This document shows, piece by piece, positions 1-11,359 of a DNA stretch of 64,000 nucleotides. Positions within the stretch are counted from its first letter, which is position 1, and every line of letters starts with the position of its first letter. A program made the translations under genes and the position numbers. Source of the stretch: Litoditis marina (lineage: Eukaryota > Nematoda > Chromadorea > Rhabditida > Rhabditidae); contig OZ038433.1 of NCBI GenBank assembly GCA_964036275.1, positions 13,948,957 to 14,012,956 of the forward strand, written 5' to 3'. The notes under the pieces are model-generated. The model was not told the origin of the DNA, made no database searches, and saw nothing but the letters and a program-made list of their open reading frames with translations.

Positions 1-1468
1 TAGAAAAAGACAAGTACACGTTTAAGTACACGTGTAGTTGATGTTGAGCACGTGAACCACATTTAGTTTGATCTGTTGTAGTTTGATCTGAATGCCAAGA
101 ACAGATTACAAAGTACCACGGAAATATGCTGGTTTTCCCGCTGTTCCAGTCAGGCTAACTGCAATGAATGTTGATCAAAACTTTTAAACCGAGTGAAGTC
201 TACTATTGTACATCTACAGGGAGTGTTCCAGTCAAGCCTATGGGAAATGGCTATATCTGAATTGTAGTTTGATCTCTATGCCCACAACAGAGAGCAATTT
301 ACCATTGGAATAGACGGTGTCCTCTTCTCAACCAATCACGCTAACTGCAGTCAATCATGGTTTGGAGAAAAATGAGTCAAGTACACGTTTAAGTTGAGCG
401 TGTGAAGCATACACTTGATTGTGTTTATTCAAACGTTTCACGCGACTGTTTCATTTTGTTCATCGTCAGATAGATCTTTGCGCGCTATTGAACGAGTATC
501 CCACTGAGATGAGAGAGCAGAGAAACAGTGTGAGTTTTAGGGGAGACGCAGGGTGGGATGCAACTCGGACTTTGCGTTGGTAGCCGCGGGTACTCAGACG
601 ATTCCCAGCCAATTGGCCAGTCACTTCTGTAGCTGCCTCGACGAGAAAGTGTACAGGTCAAAGAGACGCAGACTGTCTCGGCCTGTCTGCCACCTCTTTG
701 ATCTGGATGCTCTCTAGTTTTTGTAGCTGGCCAATTGCAGAAAAGTTGCTCCAATGGTTCTGAGCATTTCCGCTGAGAATTTGGCACTGTGGCAATGAAC
801 TGGCGGGCAGTTTATCACCATTCTCTTAGCCCATACAATCGTTTTCGGACATTGTGAATATTTTTGAGTTGAACGATCTCAGCAATTCGAAAACGTCAAG
901 GTACTTCATAAGTTTTCCAGAAACAATTGACGATTTTTCCACAATTTCTCTCAACATTCGTCTCCAATATCGGTTTTTCATTCTGGCCTCAGGCTGCATA
1001 CAAACATGAAGGACACCGATATCAGTATTTCATTATTTTATAATTACAAATAATAAATGTAACACAAAAGACAAGGTTAATATTAAATATGGAAAAGGTA
1101 GATAGGACGCATTCCCGTGGTTACAGAAGTCCGAATCGCAACAGGAAGAGCAGCTGGAAAAATGGATTCAAGCCGGAGTTTTACAAGGACGTTTACAAGC
1201 AGTTTAATAGGATATTTTACATATATGACCACCAGGGTATCTACCATTGTTGAAGGGACTGCGTACTAGATTCACGCCATCTAAAGATGTGTTTTATTTA
1301 AGTTCTAAACTTTCTCCGGGTTAGGTAAATTATGCTACAACCCACACATTCCTTCTGTGTGTTTGTAGTTCTCCGGTGCAATACCAGGCGAATTCATCTA
1401 CAAAATCACGCAAACTGCATTTCCAATGAGATATTTTGTTATTTTCGCTCCAACGTAGGCTCCTACAG
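1..1468. other. intergenic, no convincing gene
   Basis: No reading frame here can be tied to a family. The stretch holds several copies of a dispersed motif, tgtagtttgatct (near 72 and 263), and CACGTG sites near 30 and 49. The 100-codon minus-strand open frame at 485-787 has no recognisable domain and no coding-like neighbours. An AATAAA lies at about 1049. Short splice-flanked frames near 831-902 and 993-1046 and a 54-codon frame at 1089-1253 are too weak to call. Confidence 0.4.
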
Positions 1469-1701
1469 TATACTCTGTTCCAACAATCGATGTCCTTCTA
1501 CAGTAATCCATCAAATATTCAGCAGGCTTTTTCTAATGATTAATTCATTATTTTGGTTTCAACCTTTCAGAGTTTGTAGTAAAGGTGCAGAAGACTACAC
1601 CAAAATTTGGAAAAAATCCAAAAACGCCAACATACCAAACTTTGATCTAGAAGTTGGAGCATATTACTGTAAAAGGTTATAAGTGGGTGGAACAAACTAT
1701 A
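1469..1701. mobile_element. TIR element, TATAGT family (copy 1)
   Basis: A short non-autonomous element of about 235 bp bounded by an imperfect inverted repeat of the form TATAGTTYGTTYCACC. The interior shares long stretches with the copies at 50377-50612 and 53157-53393, for example the cgatgtccttctacagtaat start and the ttactgtaRagggttaNaagtggg end. No coding capacity. Confidence 0.6.
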
Positions 1702-1813
1702 CCGCTTCAAAAGATCCTATCTGTTTGCCAGAAGGTGATGCGGAAACGTGGATTTCCTATGCCTATTCTGCATTCGAAATAGTACGCAAGGTTTTCAGTA
1801 TTCAGCAGTATGC

Positions 1814-2106
1814 GGTGAATTCTATATCTAACCGGGTTTTTAGGTAACCTAACCTTTTTTTGATAACCAATTTTTCAGGTTACCTCGGTAGGTAACCGGT
1901 TGGTAACCTAAAATGAAAAACCGGTTACATGTTTTTCTAACGCAAAATGTGGTTTTTACCGTTAGTTTGGACGGTAACCGGATTTTAGTTTTAGGTTACT
2001 TCCAGGTTACCTACCAAGGTAACCTTACCTACCAAGGTAACCTGAAAAAAAGGTTACCAAAAAAGGGTTAGGTTACCTAAAAACCCGGTTAGTTGTAGAA
2101 TTGGCC
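1814..2106. mobile_element. palindromic MITE, GGCCAATT family, 9-bp TSD (copy 1)
   Basis: A near-perfect palindrome built from taaccggg / ggtaacc blocks, starting ggtgaattc and ending gaattggcc. It is flanked on both sides by the identical 9-bp sequence gcagtatgc (1805-1813 and 2107-2115), the size expected for Mutator-like elements. It would fold into one long hairpin. Other copies are at 11816-12041, 12414-12687 and 16360-16619. Confidence 0.75.
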
Positions 2107-2591
2107 GCAGTATGCCTGTTAGAATACATACTGTGAGGGCTGCAGGTAGGAATGATAATGACTATACAACTGTATGAAACTTTTCATATAACTATATAAA
2201 TTAAATCCTAAACATTGAATAGAACTGACCCAATGAAACGATGTTCCATATCGGCCAAATGTGTACAGCCATTCCTGCATATTCCACTACAAGACCTCTC
2301 GAACATGTAAACACGAGAATCTACTTCCGACATCAGTTGCCAGACCTGAAACATAAAAATAAATTGGTTAACATAGAAAATGTAATACTTTGTAAGGATA
2401 TGTTTTCAGGTCGCTCCCTTGTAAGTTGATTGCGAATTTAAACCGCAACCCTTTGAGATACGTATTTGTCATAGACTTCGAATGATCTATTTTCTATGTT
2501 TAACTTGCATAACTTCTGTTGGTATCTATGCAAATGAACTTTTATTATTATTATTATAGGTATTGCTATCGTAAACTGGTCCAATAACGGT

Positions 2592-3342
2592 CCATCTCTG
2601 AACCTCCTGGGTTTCAGACGTGGTCTGAGTCACCCCAGAATTGCCCGCAATTGACGATGGTCTCAGACCACGCATGGGTCAAATCGCACGTGGTTCCAGA
2701 CGTGGTCTGACTCGTAATGAAAACCCCCGCGCCACCCGTGACGCCCGGCCAGTACTAGATACGTACGTGCCAGAGGTGCCACCCCGCGCAAATCAGCCAT
2801 TTCAAATCAATCGAGCTCAGTTAAAAGCCGCACTAACACACGAAAGAAGTTTTTCTTCGATTAGGTGTTAAAGTGTAAACATTCTCATTGCGTATTCTTT
2901 TGAAAAAGAATTTCTTTTTCAAAAAGAATTAGCATTGAAATGAAGGTTGAATAGATAACCTTATCTTTTATTATTACATTTAAGAGTTGTCTTTATATAC
3001 ATTAATAATTCAAATCCCAATAAAACAAAATATTGTTCTGTTTGTTTTAGATTTGTGAATAGAAGTAATATAATGATAATATATTCATGAAAACTGAAAA
3101 ATACAAAAGTTACAAATGATTTAGGTTAATATGGAGAGGTGTAGTAACGTTAATCAATTCAAATTTGAAAAGCGGGAGTTTGCGGCCGCGCTGAATTCAG
3201 GTGGCCGGAGTGCGACTGGTCGCAGACCACGTCTGACACCGACTGGTCTCAGACCATGGTCAAGATGGTCTGCGACTGCCTTATAACCAGTCTGAGACCA
3301 TCTGACTCAGACCACGTCTGGAACCCAGGAGGTTCAGAGATG
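2592..3342. mobile_element. foldback element with 38-bp terminal inverted repeats
   Basis: The ends catctctgaacctcctgggt (2592 onward) and its reverse complement (to 3342) form inverted repeats of about 38 bp with one mismatch. Inside are many copies of TCAGACCAYG / CATGGTCTGA around a GC-rich core and a short ttttgaaaaagaa palindrome. The open frame at 2641-2871 lies inside and has no recognisable domain, so I do not treat it as a gene. No target duplication is obvious. Confidence 0.6.
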
Positions 3343-3851
3343 TTCGTCTAATCTGGGGTCTGTAGTTGGATATCTATGCGTTTCAGAGTGGTAAACCACA
3401 ATCTCTGTTGTGCAAACTACAAAGTTCATCAAAGGTGAACAAAACTACAAACTTCACACTTGCTCATTGATAGTTAGCATAACTTTTAGCAAAAATTTTG
3501 GGGAATTATGGTGGTTTAATAAACTACCGGCTGTCAATTAATTTAGACTTAGGACAGGTGTAATAAGGGTCGGTCAGGCATGGCGATTTCAAACTGTTGA
3601 GTGGGTATGTTCTAGAACGAATTACTAACACGGCAGAATTCTGCTGGGGAAAATTGAAGTATCCCCCCCCGTAGCACTGCGATCCCCCACCCAAGCTAAA
3701 ACCTAAAAATCTAGGAGGGGGGGGACAAAATTCAACTTCGACATTTACTATTTCGACATCAACTTCGACACTAATTCAGAACAGAATCTCGAACAAACTA
3801 CGCTCCACCGTATCCACCAAATAATATTTGCTTGCCCGGGAGCAACCCTAC

Positions 3852-4087
3852 CACTGAGAATCAACACGTATTCGCCTGATACAAACCTGACAAGGACCAT
3901 CGCAATCGATCCACCGAAGACTACGTGGATCAGATACGCAAGTAGAATTACTATTCTCCGAGAAACATGAATAGCAAAGAGTGGCACGGCTAAGCTCACA
4001 ACTAGCAAGCAGAAGTAAAGCCTGCATTAAATAGGGGCCACATCCAACTAGGATCAATGCATCTCGCTGCTGACGCCGGAAACTCAA
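3852..4087 (-). CDS. possible Ly6/uPAR-like secreted or GPI-linked protein, one exon only
   Basis: The open frame begins with a Met-initiated hydrophobic leader (core MQALLLLASCELSRA, signal-peptide-like) followed by LCYSCFSE, a Ser/Asn-rich stretch with Cys, then WIDCDGPCQVCIRR. The C-x2-C start after a leader and the spaced cysteines resemble the N-terminal half of a three-finger (Ly6/uPAR, quiver-like) domain. The frame runs into a plausible splice donor (minus strand gtaggg, just below 3852), after which the C-terminal cysteines should follow. I cannot find that exon; the foldback element at 2592-3342 lies where it might be. The acceptor-like tttaatgcag near 4030 means the true start could also be further upstream. 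Family assignment is tentative. Confidence 0.35.
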
Positions 4088-4194
4088 TTACCACACAAGA
4101 ACAAATTTGATGCAAACATCTTATTCGGTAAACAGATAACGAAATAAGAGCAGCAAAATAACAAAGAAGTCCTCTCGAACAACGGAGAAGATGT

Positions 4195-4842
4195 CTAGAG
4201 CTTCAGCTTGGTGCGTCTCCAGTGGCGTCTCTTGGCATTATACTTCATCTGAAAATGAAGAATGTTCAGTAAACCGATGTCTCGGGATTCGCCCACATAA
4301 TCGTCCTACTTTAACTACTCATTCAGAATAACTACTATTTGGTCTGTCGATGAGGACTTCTACTTGAAGCTATTTACATAAGAGATAACAATACTGTTGT
4401 TTTTCTTTCCATCTCTCAAAGAAAACGCTTAGGGTTTAAAAAACAGCTACATAAAGGAGCACTTTCCCTACACTTGTAGGATCAGAAAGCTAAAAAATCG
4501 GGAATAGTTAGAAAAAAAATGTGTTGACGCAATCATTCAAGAGTTATAAAAAACTAGCTCACTCATTAACTTGTTCTGATACCTACGAATGAGAACAGTT
4601 TTTTAACGACTCCCTACTTGAATTTGGTGTATCCATTACGAGACGGTGCGTGAGCAATATCAAGCATTCTCCAGAAAGGAGAGAAGACGTCGACATCTAA
4701 ATCGCAATAACTAGAATATAGCTTTCACAAAATTACTTACAGTGTTTCCAGTCTTCATGCGGACCCACTGAGGCATCGGTCTGTTTTGCTTCTGCTTCTT
4801 AGCGAGCTTGCGCTTGATGAAGAATTTCTTCAAAGCGGCCAT
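4195..4842 (-). CDS. RPL39: 60S ribosomal protein eL39
   Basis: Two exons, 4741-4842 and 4195-4248, join in phase 0 to give 51 aa, exactly the size of animal eL39. Diagnostic segments are [19 protein letters not shown] in exon 1 and the terminal RRHWRRTKL in exon 2. eL39 is a small basic protein in the nascent-peptide exit tunnel of the large cytosolic subunit. The ATG at 4842 gives MAALKKFF in place of the usual MSSHKTFR; a tctag just upstream may be the acceptor of a 5' UTR intron. The 492-nt intron holds a fragment of the hairpin repeat family (4288-4312). It lies 188 nt downstream of mS37 on the same strand; each is presumably its own transcript. Confidence 0.95.
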
Positions 4843-5030
4843 ACCCTAGAAAAAGAAATTAAATACATTGAAATGAAGAGCGGGCAGAACAGAGATCCGC
4901 CACTGCTCACCACAAAAACAACACGAAATGAGATATCACAGCGATCGACGCAAGGAGGTAGAGCAATAACAACAGAACACTAGATCCTAAGTTTATACAC
5001 AATACCCGTTCTGATACATCATAGGCAAAA

Positions 5031-6174
5031 TTAGCTTGGCTTTCCAGACCAATTCTTTCTGTGAAATATATCATCGGCATACGACTGAGTGGGAAGCCGT
5101 TTCATTTGTCGGTAAGGTCCTTGTCCCATGTCAGGCTGAGGGAAAAGCTTCATCACTTTGTTGAACTGGGCAGATGTCATAGACTTGCCCTGCGTTCCTT
5201 CTCCAAGAGTACCCTGTAAAGTAAGAATTAAGAACCAGAATATACCAGGCAAAATAAACTCAAAACTCCAACCATCTTACCTACTACCCTATTCGGTAGG
5301 GAAAAAACGTAAATCTAACTCAAACATTGACCTTAATTATATTGCAAAATAGGTCGATTATAGTGAAAAAACACGTTTGCGAAACTAGCTAGCACCAGTA
5401 GTATCATTCTCATCGAACGAAAATTTTTAACAACCATATTGTTGAAAGGAGAAGCACAGTAAAAACATTGAAGCCGTTCAAAAATTACTTCCAACCGTTA
5501 AATTAGAACCTATATTTAGTGAAAAATAACTTCTTAAAGAAATAAGTAATGGGAACTAATAAACAAAACAAATCTAACAAGAGATATTGACAAAAAAAAA
5601 ACTACCTTCTTTGCTGCTTCCATGAACTCGGCCGCTACCCTCTCAGAATCATGAACACAATCCATATACGACGAATGCTGCCTCGAGCACGGTTTGTCAT
5701 CGAATTCCCATTTCTTGAGACATCCGAAAAGAGCTTGCAACTCTTGTGTGCAAGAAGAACCTGAAAACAAAGTTATGATTGAAGCCAGCGACCAAACACA
5801 TAAATAAGTCATGCCCGCCTTAGCTCTTATTTGAGAAAAACGGAGGCAAATAACTTTCACTACATAATTTTACTGCTACCCCGCAGTTGAAAAATAAATA
5901 AATAGTGAGAACCGAAAATAACGACGAAAAACTAACTTCAGAGCTTTTTTTTTATTCTTTGGCATCCCTACCACTTTTGCGGAACAAATCAATTATATAA
6001 AACAAAGCAAAACAAGTAATGAAACAAAAACTAACCTGCCGCTTTACTTTTCTTCGCGTTGATTTTGTTCTTCGAAGCTAAAGGGAGGATTTCAGAGAAT
6101 ACAGTTACTTTAGGATACACAGTTCTACCTCGAGCTAATGCCCCCTCTTTAAACAACGGTGATGACAAAAACAT
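5031..6174 (-). CDS. CHCHD1: twin CX9C mitochondrial small-subunit protein mS37 (CHCHD1-like)
   Basis: Four exons (6129-6174, 6036-6077, 5606-5760, 5031-5213) join in phase to a 141-aa protein. A CHCH domain is clear: C33-x9-C43 and C54-x9-C64 with intervening LKKWEFDDKP, the typical helix-turn-helix held by two disulfides. This domain is oxidised by the MIA40 pathway in the intermembrane space. In CHCHD1/mS37 the protein then joins the mitochondrial small ribosomal subunit. A basic N-terminus (SKNKINAKKSKAA) and a C-terminal tail with KLFPQPDMGQGPYR and a basic end resemble mS37 better than other twin-CX9C proteins. The family is short and fast-evolving, so the orthology call is less certain than the domain. 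It is divergent from the CAML-like gene, 1.3 kb away. Confidence 0.8.
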
Positions 6175-7485
6175 GTCAAAAAGCAACCAAAATTTTAGGC
6201 CACGTTAATAGAAAATGAAGAAAACCGCTCTTCGGGTTGGGTTACTGTAGAAATTGGCACCCGGCGAGAGCGCGGCGGGACCAACTATTTTTGCCTGAAT
6301 ATCAAGAAAATGGGCACTTTGCCAATACTTTTCAAACCGACTCAAAATATTTTTCTGAAGTGATTTCGTGAAATTTATCGTTTATTTAGTGATATTGGTT
6401 TACTTTTCATTTCCACTCAGACAGGGCCCAGCCAATTGGCCAGCCAATTTTTTCAATTGCAGCCAATTAGCCGCTAAAAACGGGCGCATACCGTAATCCG
6501 AAGACGCTTTTTTGACCGTTTTTCTGCGTTTTTTCGGGTGGAATGAAGCCTACAGATGTATATTCAGTGTTCTGACAGTCGACAAAAAATTCAGAAACTG
6601 GACGAAAGCCGAAAATTTCTCAATGAGCTTCCAATCGTGTTTTTGGGATTTGCACGGGAAACCATCTCTCTTGCTTCTTTAGCACAACGAATTAACATGT
6701 GTTTTGTCTGAATTGGATGTATTTCATTGTTATAAGCGATGTAAATTCTTAAAAACACGAATATGTGGTCATAACGTCAAATTACGAATTCCGATTCGCC
6801 TCTTCGTGGCTAACTCTGATCAATAGCGCCAATCTCTCTCAGTGGATGAAATAGAGTTTCAGGAACATACATTCACTGTTTTTCACGGTGATTCAAAACA
6901 GTTCAGAGTAAAATAACGTCGAAAAATCGTGTGTTCAGTGCTTGCAATCGTGCTTTCTTGAATTACAGCGAATAGCTTTTTTTGCTCCTTTAAGCGAACA
7001 AATAAAGGTGTTCAATGTTCAAATTGAATGTCTACAATCAAAGTAGCCAATTTGGTTGTTGATAAATATGATTTTTAGATCAAAACGCTCGAATTTGAAT
7101 TTTTGGGTTACGGTAGTTTCTAAAATTCGCGGCTAACTCCGGCCAATTAGCGCCAACTTTTCTGAGCAAGTCATTCCTCGTTCAACCGTCATTCTTAAGT
7201 GTTCGGTTGTCAGTTTATTAAGCGCTTTCCCGGTCGATCACTTCTTTCCAGGTTGTTTTCAAAATTTTCAAAATCTCAAACCAAATTTCCAGCGGATCAG
7301 TAGCGGATTGGTAGCGGATCATTCCTCTGTATTCGAAGCATTACTATAGTAATAGTATGTCTGATGTACTCTCGCGAATTGTTGTTCAAGATCTAAGATA
7401 CGACTGCTACCAATATTCATCTAGACATAGACATTTGTTTTGAGCTTTATATTACAATAGCTCCACCCTTTAACAGTATTTCAGC
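6175..7485. other. intergenic between divergent genes
   Basis: A 1.3-kb interval between the mS37 start (-) and the CAML-like start (+), so it should hold both promoters. It contains repeated gccaattRgc / ctaactcYg motifs (near 6425-6475, 6815-6830 and 7130-7160), which look like decayed pieces of the GGCCAATT repeat class. No open frame or RNA gene is recognisable. Confidence 0.4.
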
Positions 7486-10400
7486 ATGGGAGAGGATACT
7501 AAGTCGCCAGCTTTAACTGCAGCTGAACGACGTGAGCGGAGAATGCAGCGGATTCTGTCCAACTCTGACTCGCGAATGAACAAAATTCTTTCTGGACCCA
7601 ATGGAGGTATTTTTATCGTGAATTGAAATATGTTGCCTTACTTTACAGGCCATACGGCAACAATGTCATTTTTCACAGCGCTGCGGATATAGTAACCATG
7701 CTCACATAGCCCGAAATTTTCAGTAAACGGCCTTCGGCCAACTGATATGAAATATTGCAACTTTAATGCAAAACCATTTAGTTTGGGGTATTTTAATCGA
7801 ACAGCGGAGTCCCATTTCCAAGATCAATTAGAAGTTATGTATGTGTTGTCGTCTTAGTTTCTTGAATGGTCGTACATAGGCCACTAACATATATGGCAGT
7901 ATCTCGTCCGACATTCAAGTCCAAGTGACGAGCACGCACCAGTACGGTATGTTCGCCAGAAAGGAACTAGTTTTTCCTATGAACTACCTGAAATCGCATA
8001 ATTTTTTGATCAGAACGGAATTTCCAAGATTTCGCAAAAAGGGGGATTCTTTTTTTCAAAATTTCTATGGATTCTTAGCCAAGCCCTAGGTTATGGAGAC
8101 GAGTTTTGAAGTTCCTTTCTAATTCCCAGTGCATTCGCTAGTTCTGATAATAACGAGGTTTCGGGTTAATATCACCACCCGTCTCTTTTTTTCATCTTTT
8201 TCAGACGAGAAGCGACATGCACCTCTGATGGAGGGTGGTGAAGGCTTTCTCACTGGTCCACCATCAGCAATTTCGCCAGCCGTCGAAAATTGCAATACAC
8301 CGGGCACGGGTTCGTTTCATGTTTTTTTAGTGTCCAGTGGCCGTATTCACCTATGTCGCGGGAAGGTAAGAAAGCTTCCCGCGCCTTTGGGCCCTCCTCA
8401 CCAGCACACTATTTTCGTGCTCTACCTTCCCACGGGAAGGTGTTTTAGCTTCCCGAGGATCGGTGAATACGGCCATTGTAGAGTTTATTTTCGATAGTTA
8501 TGTAATCGCGTCATATTGTTAATATTCCTATCATCTGGCAAATAAATTTGGCTCTTCTGCAGCGAAATCTGGTCTTTTTCGACTCTCATTTTCATTTACC
8601 ATTTTGTGATATATAAATCGAAGATCAATGTGTTCGGTCTGAACTGAAGAATAGTAACCATACCCCAGTAAGGTTGTCCGGATAGTCAAAATAAATGAAA
8701 GTACTACCTTTTTGAAAAAATGAACGAACTACTTTTTTTCTGAGGTTTGGGAAAATTAGAAGGCGATAGGCGAAATCTCAAGAGACATTCTTTCCGTATG
8801 ACTTTGGGAAAAAGTGTCGTCAAACGGACTACTTTTTCTGTCGAGTGAGCAATAAAACGGACTACTTTTTTTCAGCTTAGTCAGACCTTACTGGTGTATG
8901 ATAGTAACCACTTATCGTGTAGTGAGCTGTGAGCTGGTCGGTTTAGCATCAATGCTTGCGTATTGAGGAGATCATAGAGTACACTTGTACATTTTATTTC
9001 TATCCAAAATCCAATCCAAGATTCCTATTGTAACTTTTATTTTTCAAATGTTTGGATTACTGATAACTGATAGTAGTTAAGCTGAGGTAGAACTTACCAT
9101 GCAGTGCTTTCTAGAACGTTTTTTAAACTTTTATCTGGCGTGTTTCTTTATTCCTGTTGCAAGTGTCAAGTATAAGGTTTTCTTTCCCAGATGTTCCAAT
9201 CGATCCGATTCCCTTAAGTTTCGTCGACAACGTGCGCTCCTTCTCCAAACAATGGAAGTCCCTGTTCATCTTCTTATTTGGTGAGTTTGTTTTTGTTTAA
9301 CTTGAGAGCATTTAGTCATACCATGCACGCCAAATGCCATACTTGTTGTTTTACTCGAACAAGTGTCATAGTAAAAACAAAACCAGGTGACTTAGCTGGC
9401 GTTCGATAGGAATTTGTTCCTGTAATCGTAATATACATTTTTCAGGTCTTCTTTCGCGAATCTCGTTTGTGGTATTCGAGTATGAGACGAATTTGTTGCT
9501 ACCTTGGATTGTTGTCTACGTGTCGATGGAGGTTATGCTTAATAAGGTTGGTTACTCATTATTTTCAAGCCGTTTTTATAACTTCGATTGTTTTTATCTA
9601 TTGATTGCGTTCATCTGGAGTGGTGTTCAAACATATAATTGCTTTATGGAAAGCCGAAGTCCGAATTTCGGGAAAAAAAAACAGTTTTTTTGTCGAATTC
9701 GGATCATATCCATACCCTAAATGCCTCAGAGTTGTGACTTTTTCAAACAGGGGGGTTTTGCCCCCCCCCCCTCAGCCATTATAAGGGGGTTTTGCCATAA
9801 TTTAGAAAATCGCTAAATCAGACAATTTTTGAGGGGGGGGGGGGGGTTTGCCCAAATCTTCGGACCAAAAACAGGGGGTTTTCTCAAAACGCTGAGCATT
9901 TAGGGTATGATCATATCCAATCCACCTCAGTTTGCTTCAACAAAGAGTTCGCCTAAATCGGCAAAGAATAATTGATGATTTGGCCTCGAACATAGACAAA
10001 CTCCCGTTTTCGGCGAAAAAGCAGCCAGTTCCTCGATTTTCGCTGACTATTCCGACAATTTCACCGCGGTATGGGAATAATATACGGAATTAAATAGGTT
10101 CTGTGGTTCGGTCTGATCGGTTGCTTTTGCGTGAGTTGCGTGAAAACATTGAAGTATGGTTTTTACCATAGGTAAAATGGTTCAATGCCAGTGCAGCTAA
10201 AATGAACGTACGTAACCCTAAAAACGGGCATGATATCCCAGCAAAACTATCTATTTATCTAGTTTTTTGCCTTTAAGCCGTTTTCGAATCTGAAAATGAG
10301 CGTAGGTTCCAGAAAGCGGCCAAAAATTAGCATGAGTCTGCGCCATTCTGACGGGGTATTTTACCTATGGTTTTCACGGTTTTTCTTATTTTCAGGACAA

Positions 10401-11014
10401 TCGGGCTTCTGATTTGAATAGCGAACTGATGCAAACGATAAAGATGTTTCTGCCCCCGGCACAGTTGTCCTGGATTAGCCGTGCAGGTATCTGGTTTTCA
10501 TCAGTCGATTCTGTTCATACATCGGGAGTCCGAATAGCCACAAAAATCAGTAACCCCTTTTTACCTGGTATCAGGAAAGGCCTCTTCGTTACACGTGTGT
10601 TTGAATTCAAAACGTATGCCTTTTTGAAGAAGGAGAAAGCTTACTGGAATATATTTGATTTGAGAATGTCCTCCCCCGGTACCGTGATGCACAAAAGTAC
10701 GAAAATTTTGTGCATTTCTTGCGAATTCGCAAAAAAGTTATCGGACATCGCTAAAATAGTCTTAGTATTTTTAGCGTACTAATTCAACTGGAGTTACTTA
10801 TAAAGAAAGCTTCCATGTCAGCTTCAGTTTTTTCACTAAATGTAAATATATTACAACTGTTTGTTACAATGTGGTAGATGTTTTTATTTCACTTATTTCA
10901 GGCTCCCTCTTCTCTATTTTCCGGAATTTCGTTCAGGATTCCATGACCATGGTAACCGGATTTCTGCTCACCCACACCGGTTTTGTTCTCGGTCGATATT
11001 TTCAACTTGTATAA
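7486..11014 (+). CDS. CAMLG: CAML/GET2-like receptor subunit for tail-anchored protein insertion
   Basis: Six exons (7486-7606, 8205-8309, 9191-9280, 9446-9546, 10396-10486, 10902-11014) join in phase to 206 aa. The N-terminus has the conserved basic helix TAAERRERRMQRIL followed by NSDSRMNKILSG, matching the Get2/CAML segment that captures the GET3/TRC40 ATPase; the RERR motif is intact. A charged, low-complexity linker leads to three hydrophobic segments at about 98-116, 122-137 and 185-203, the topology of GET2/CAML in the ER membrane, ending GRYFQLV. In animals CAML pairs with WRB/GET1 to release and insert tail-anchored proteins. It is about 90 residues shorter than human CAML, the loss being in the cytosolic linker. 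Introns 2 to 4 carry transposon copies. Confidence 0.85.
8336..8478. mobile_element. palindromic MITE, tggccgtattcacc family (copy 1)
   Basis: An inverted-repeat element with ends tggccgtattcacc and ggtgaatacggcca, arms containing cgggaagnt, and a loop near ccagcacactattttcgtgc. A second copy is at 36909-37046. It lies about 27 nt downstream of the exon 2 donor of the CAML-like gene. Confidence 0.7.
8659..8900. mobile_element. hAT-like MITE, CATACACCAGTAA family (copy 1)
   Basis: Ends cataccccagtaaggt and ccttactggtgtatg, flanked by the identical 8-bp atagtaac (8651-8658 and 8901-8908). The interior has the family signature gtagtccg-like / cggactac segments. At 242 bp it is longer than the usual 170 bp. 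Confidence 0.8.
9711..9909. mobile_element. hAT-like MITE, CATACCCTAAATGC family
   Basis: Inverted ends cataccctaaatgc and gcatttagggtatg are flanked by an identical 8-bp duplication atcatatc (9703-9710 and 9910-9917). The interior has runs of G and C (gggggttttgcc) that may pair. It lies in intron 4 of the CAML-like gene. Confidence 0.8.
10167..10369. mobile_element. hAT-like MITE, CATAGGTAAAAT family (copy 1)
   Basis: Inverted ends cataggtaaaat / attttacctatg, flanked by gtttttac (10159-10166) and gttttcac (10370-10377), an 8-bp duplication with one change. Interior blocks ctaaaatgaRcgt and tctgaaaatgagYgt are shared with 27115-27318 and 30366-30572. Confidence 0.7.
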
Positions 11015-11308
11015 TTAATATATAGCTTTTAAAAATATAGTTTCACGCGAAATATAATTTCCGAACGTGCTTCATCGAGTACAAAATGTATTTCCACTGT
11101 ATGCGGGTGTAAATTTTAATAGAAATGAAATATTTATTCTATCCGTCTCCTAGATTGAAAACAAGAATAACAATAGCTCATTCGTACACCAGTAAATCTG
11201 TCGATTACACAACTACCTAACTGCCTTTTCGTTCTGTGTATTTTTTCGGGAAAATGGGAAAACTTTTCGTGAAAATATAGCACCTCACTGCCACTGGTGA
11301 GTTCAAAA

Positions 11309-11314
11309 TTTTTA
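11309..11314 (-). terminator. poly(A) signal of the mitochondrial release factor gene
   Basis: TTTATT on the plus strand reads AATAAA on the minus strand, about 45 nt downstream of the stop codon at 11360-11362. The gene converges on the CAML-like gene, whose stop is at 11014, so the two 3' ends are only about 350 nt apart. Confidence 0.5.
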
Positions 11315-11359
11315 TTCTATCCGTCTGCTAGCCTAAAACAACAATAACAACAACGAAGC

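Noticed and set aside
485..787. 100-codon minus-strand frame
   Set aside because: No family resemblance and no coding-like surroundings.
1089..1253. 54-codon plus-strand frame starting MEKVDRTHSRGY, and splice-flanked frames at 831-902 and 993-1046
   Set aside because: Coding-like in appearance and near an AATAAA, but too short, mutually inconsistent and without a recognisable family. They could be the end of a gene to the left.
2641..2871. 76-codon frame inside the foldback element as a transposon protein
   Set aside because: No transposase or DNA-binding motif; its codons overlap the repeated TCAGACC motif.
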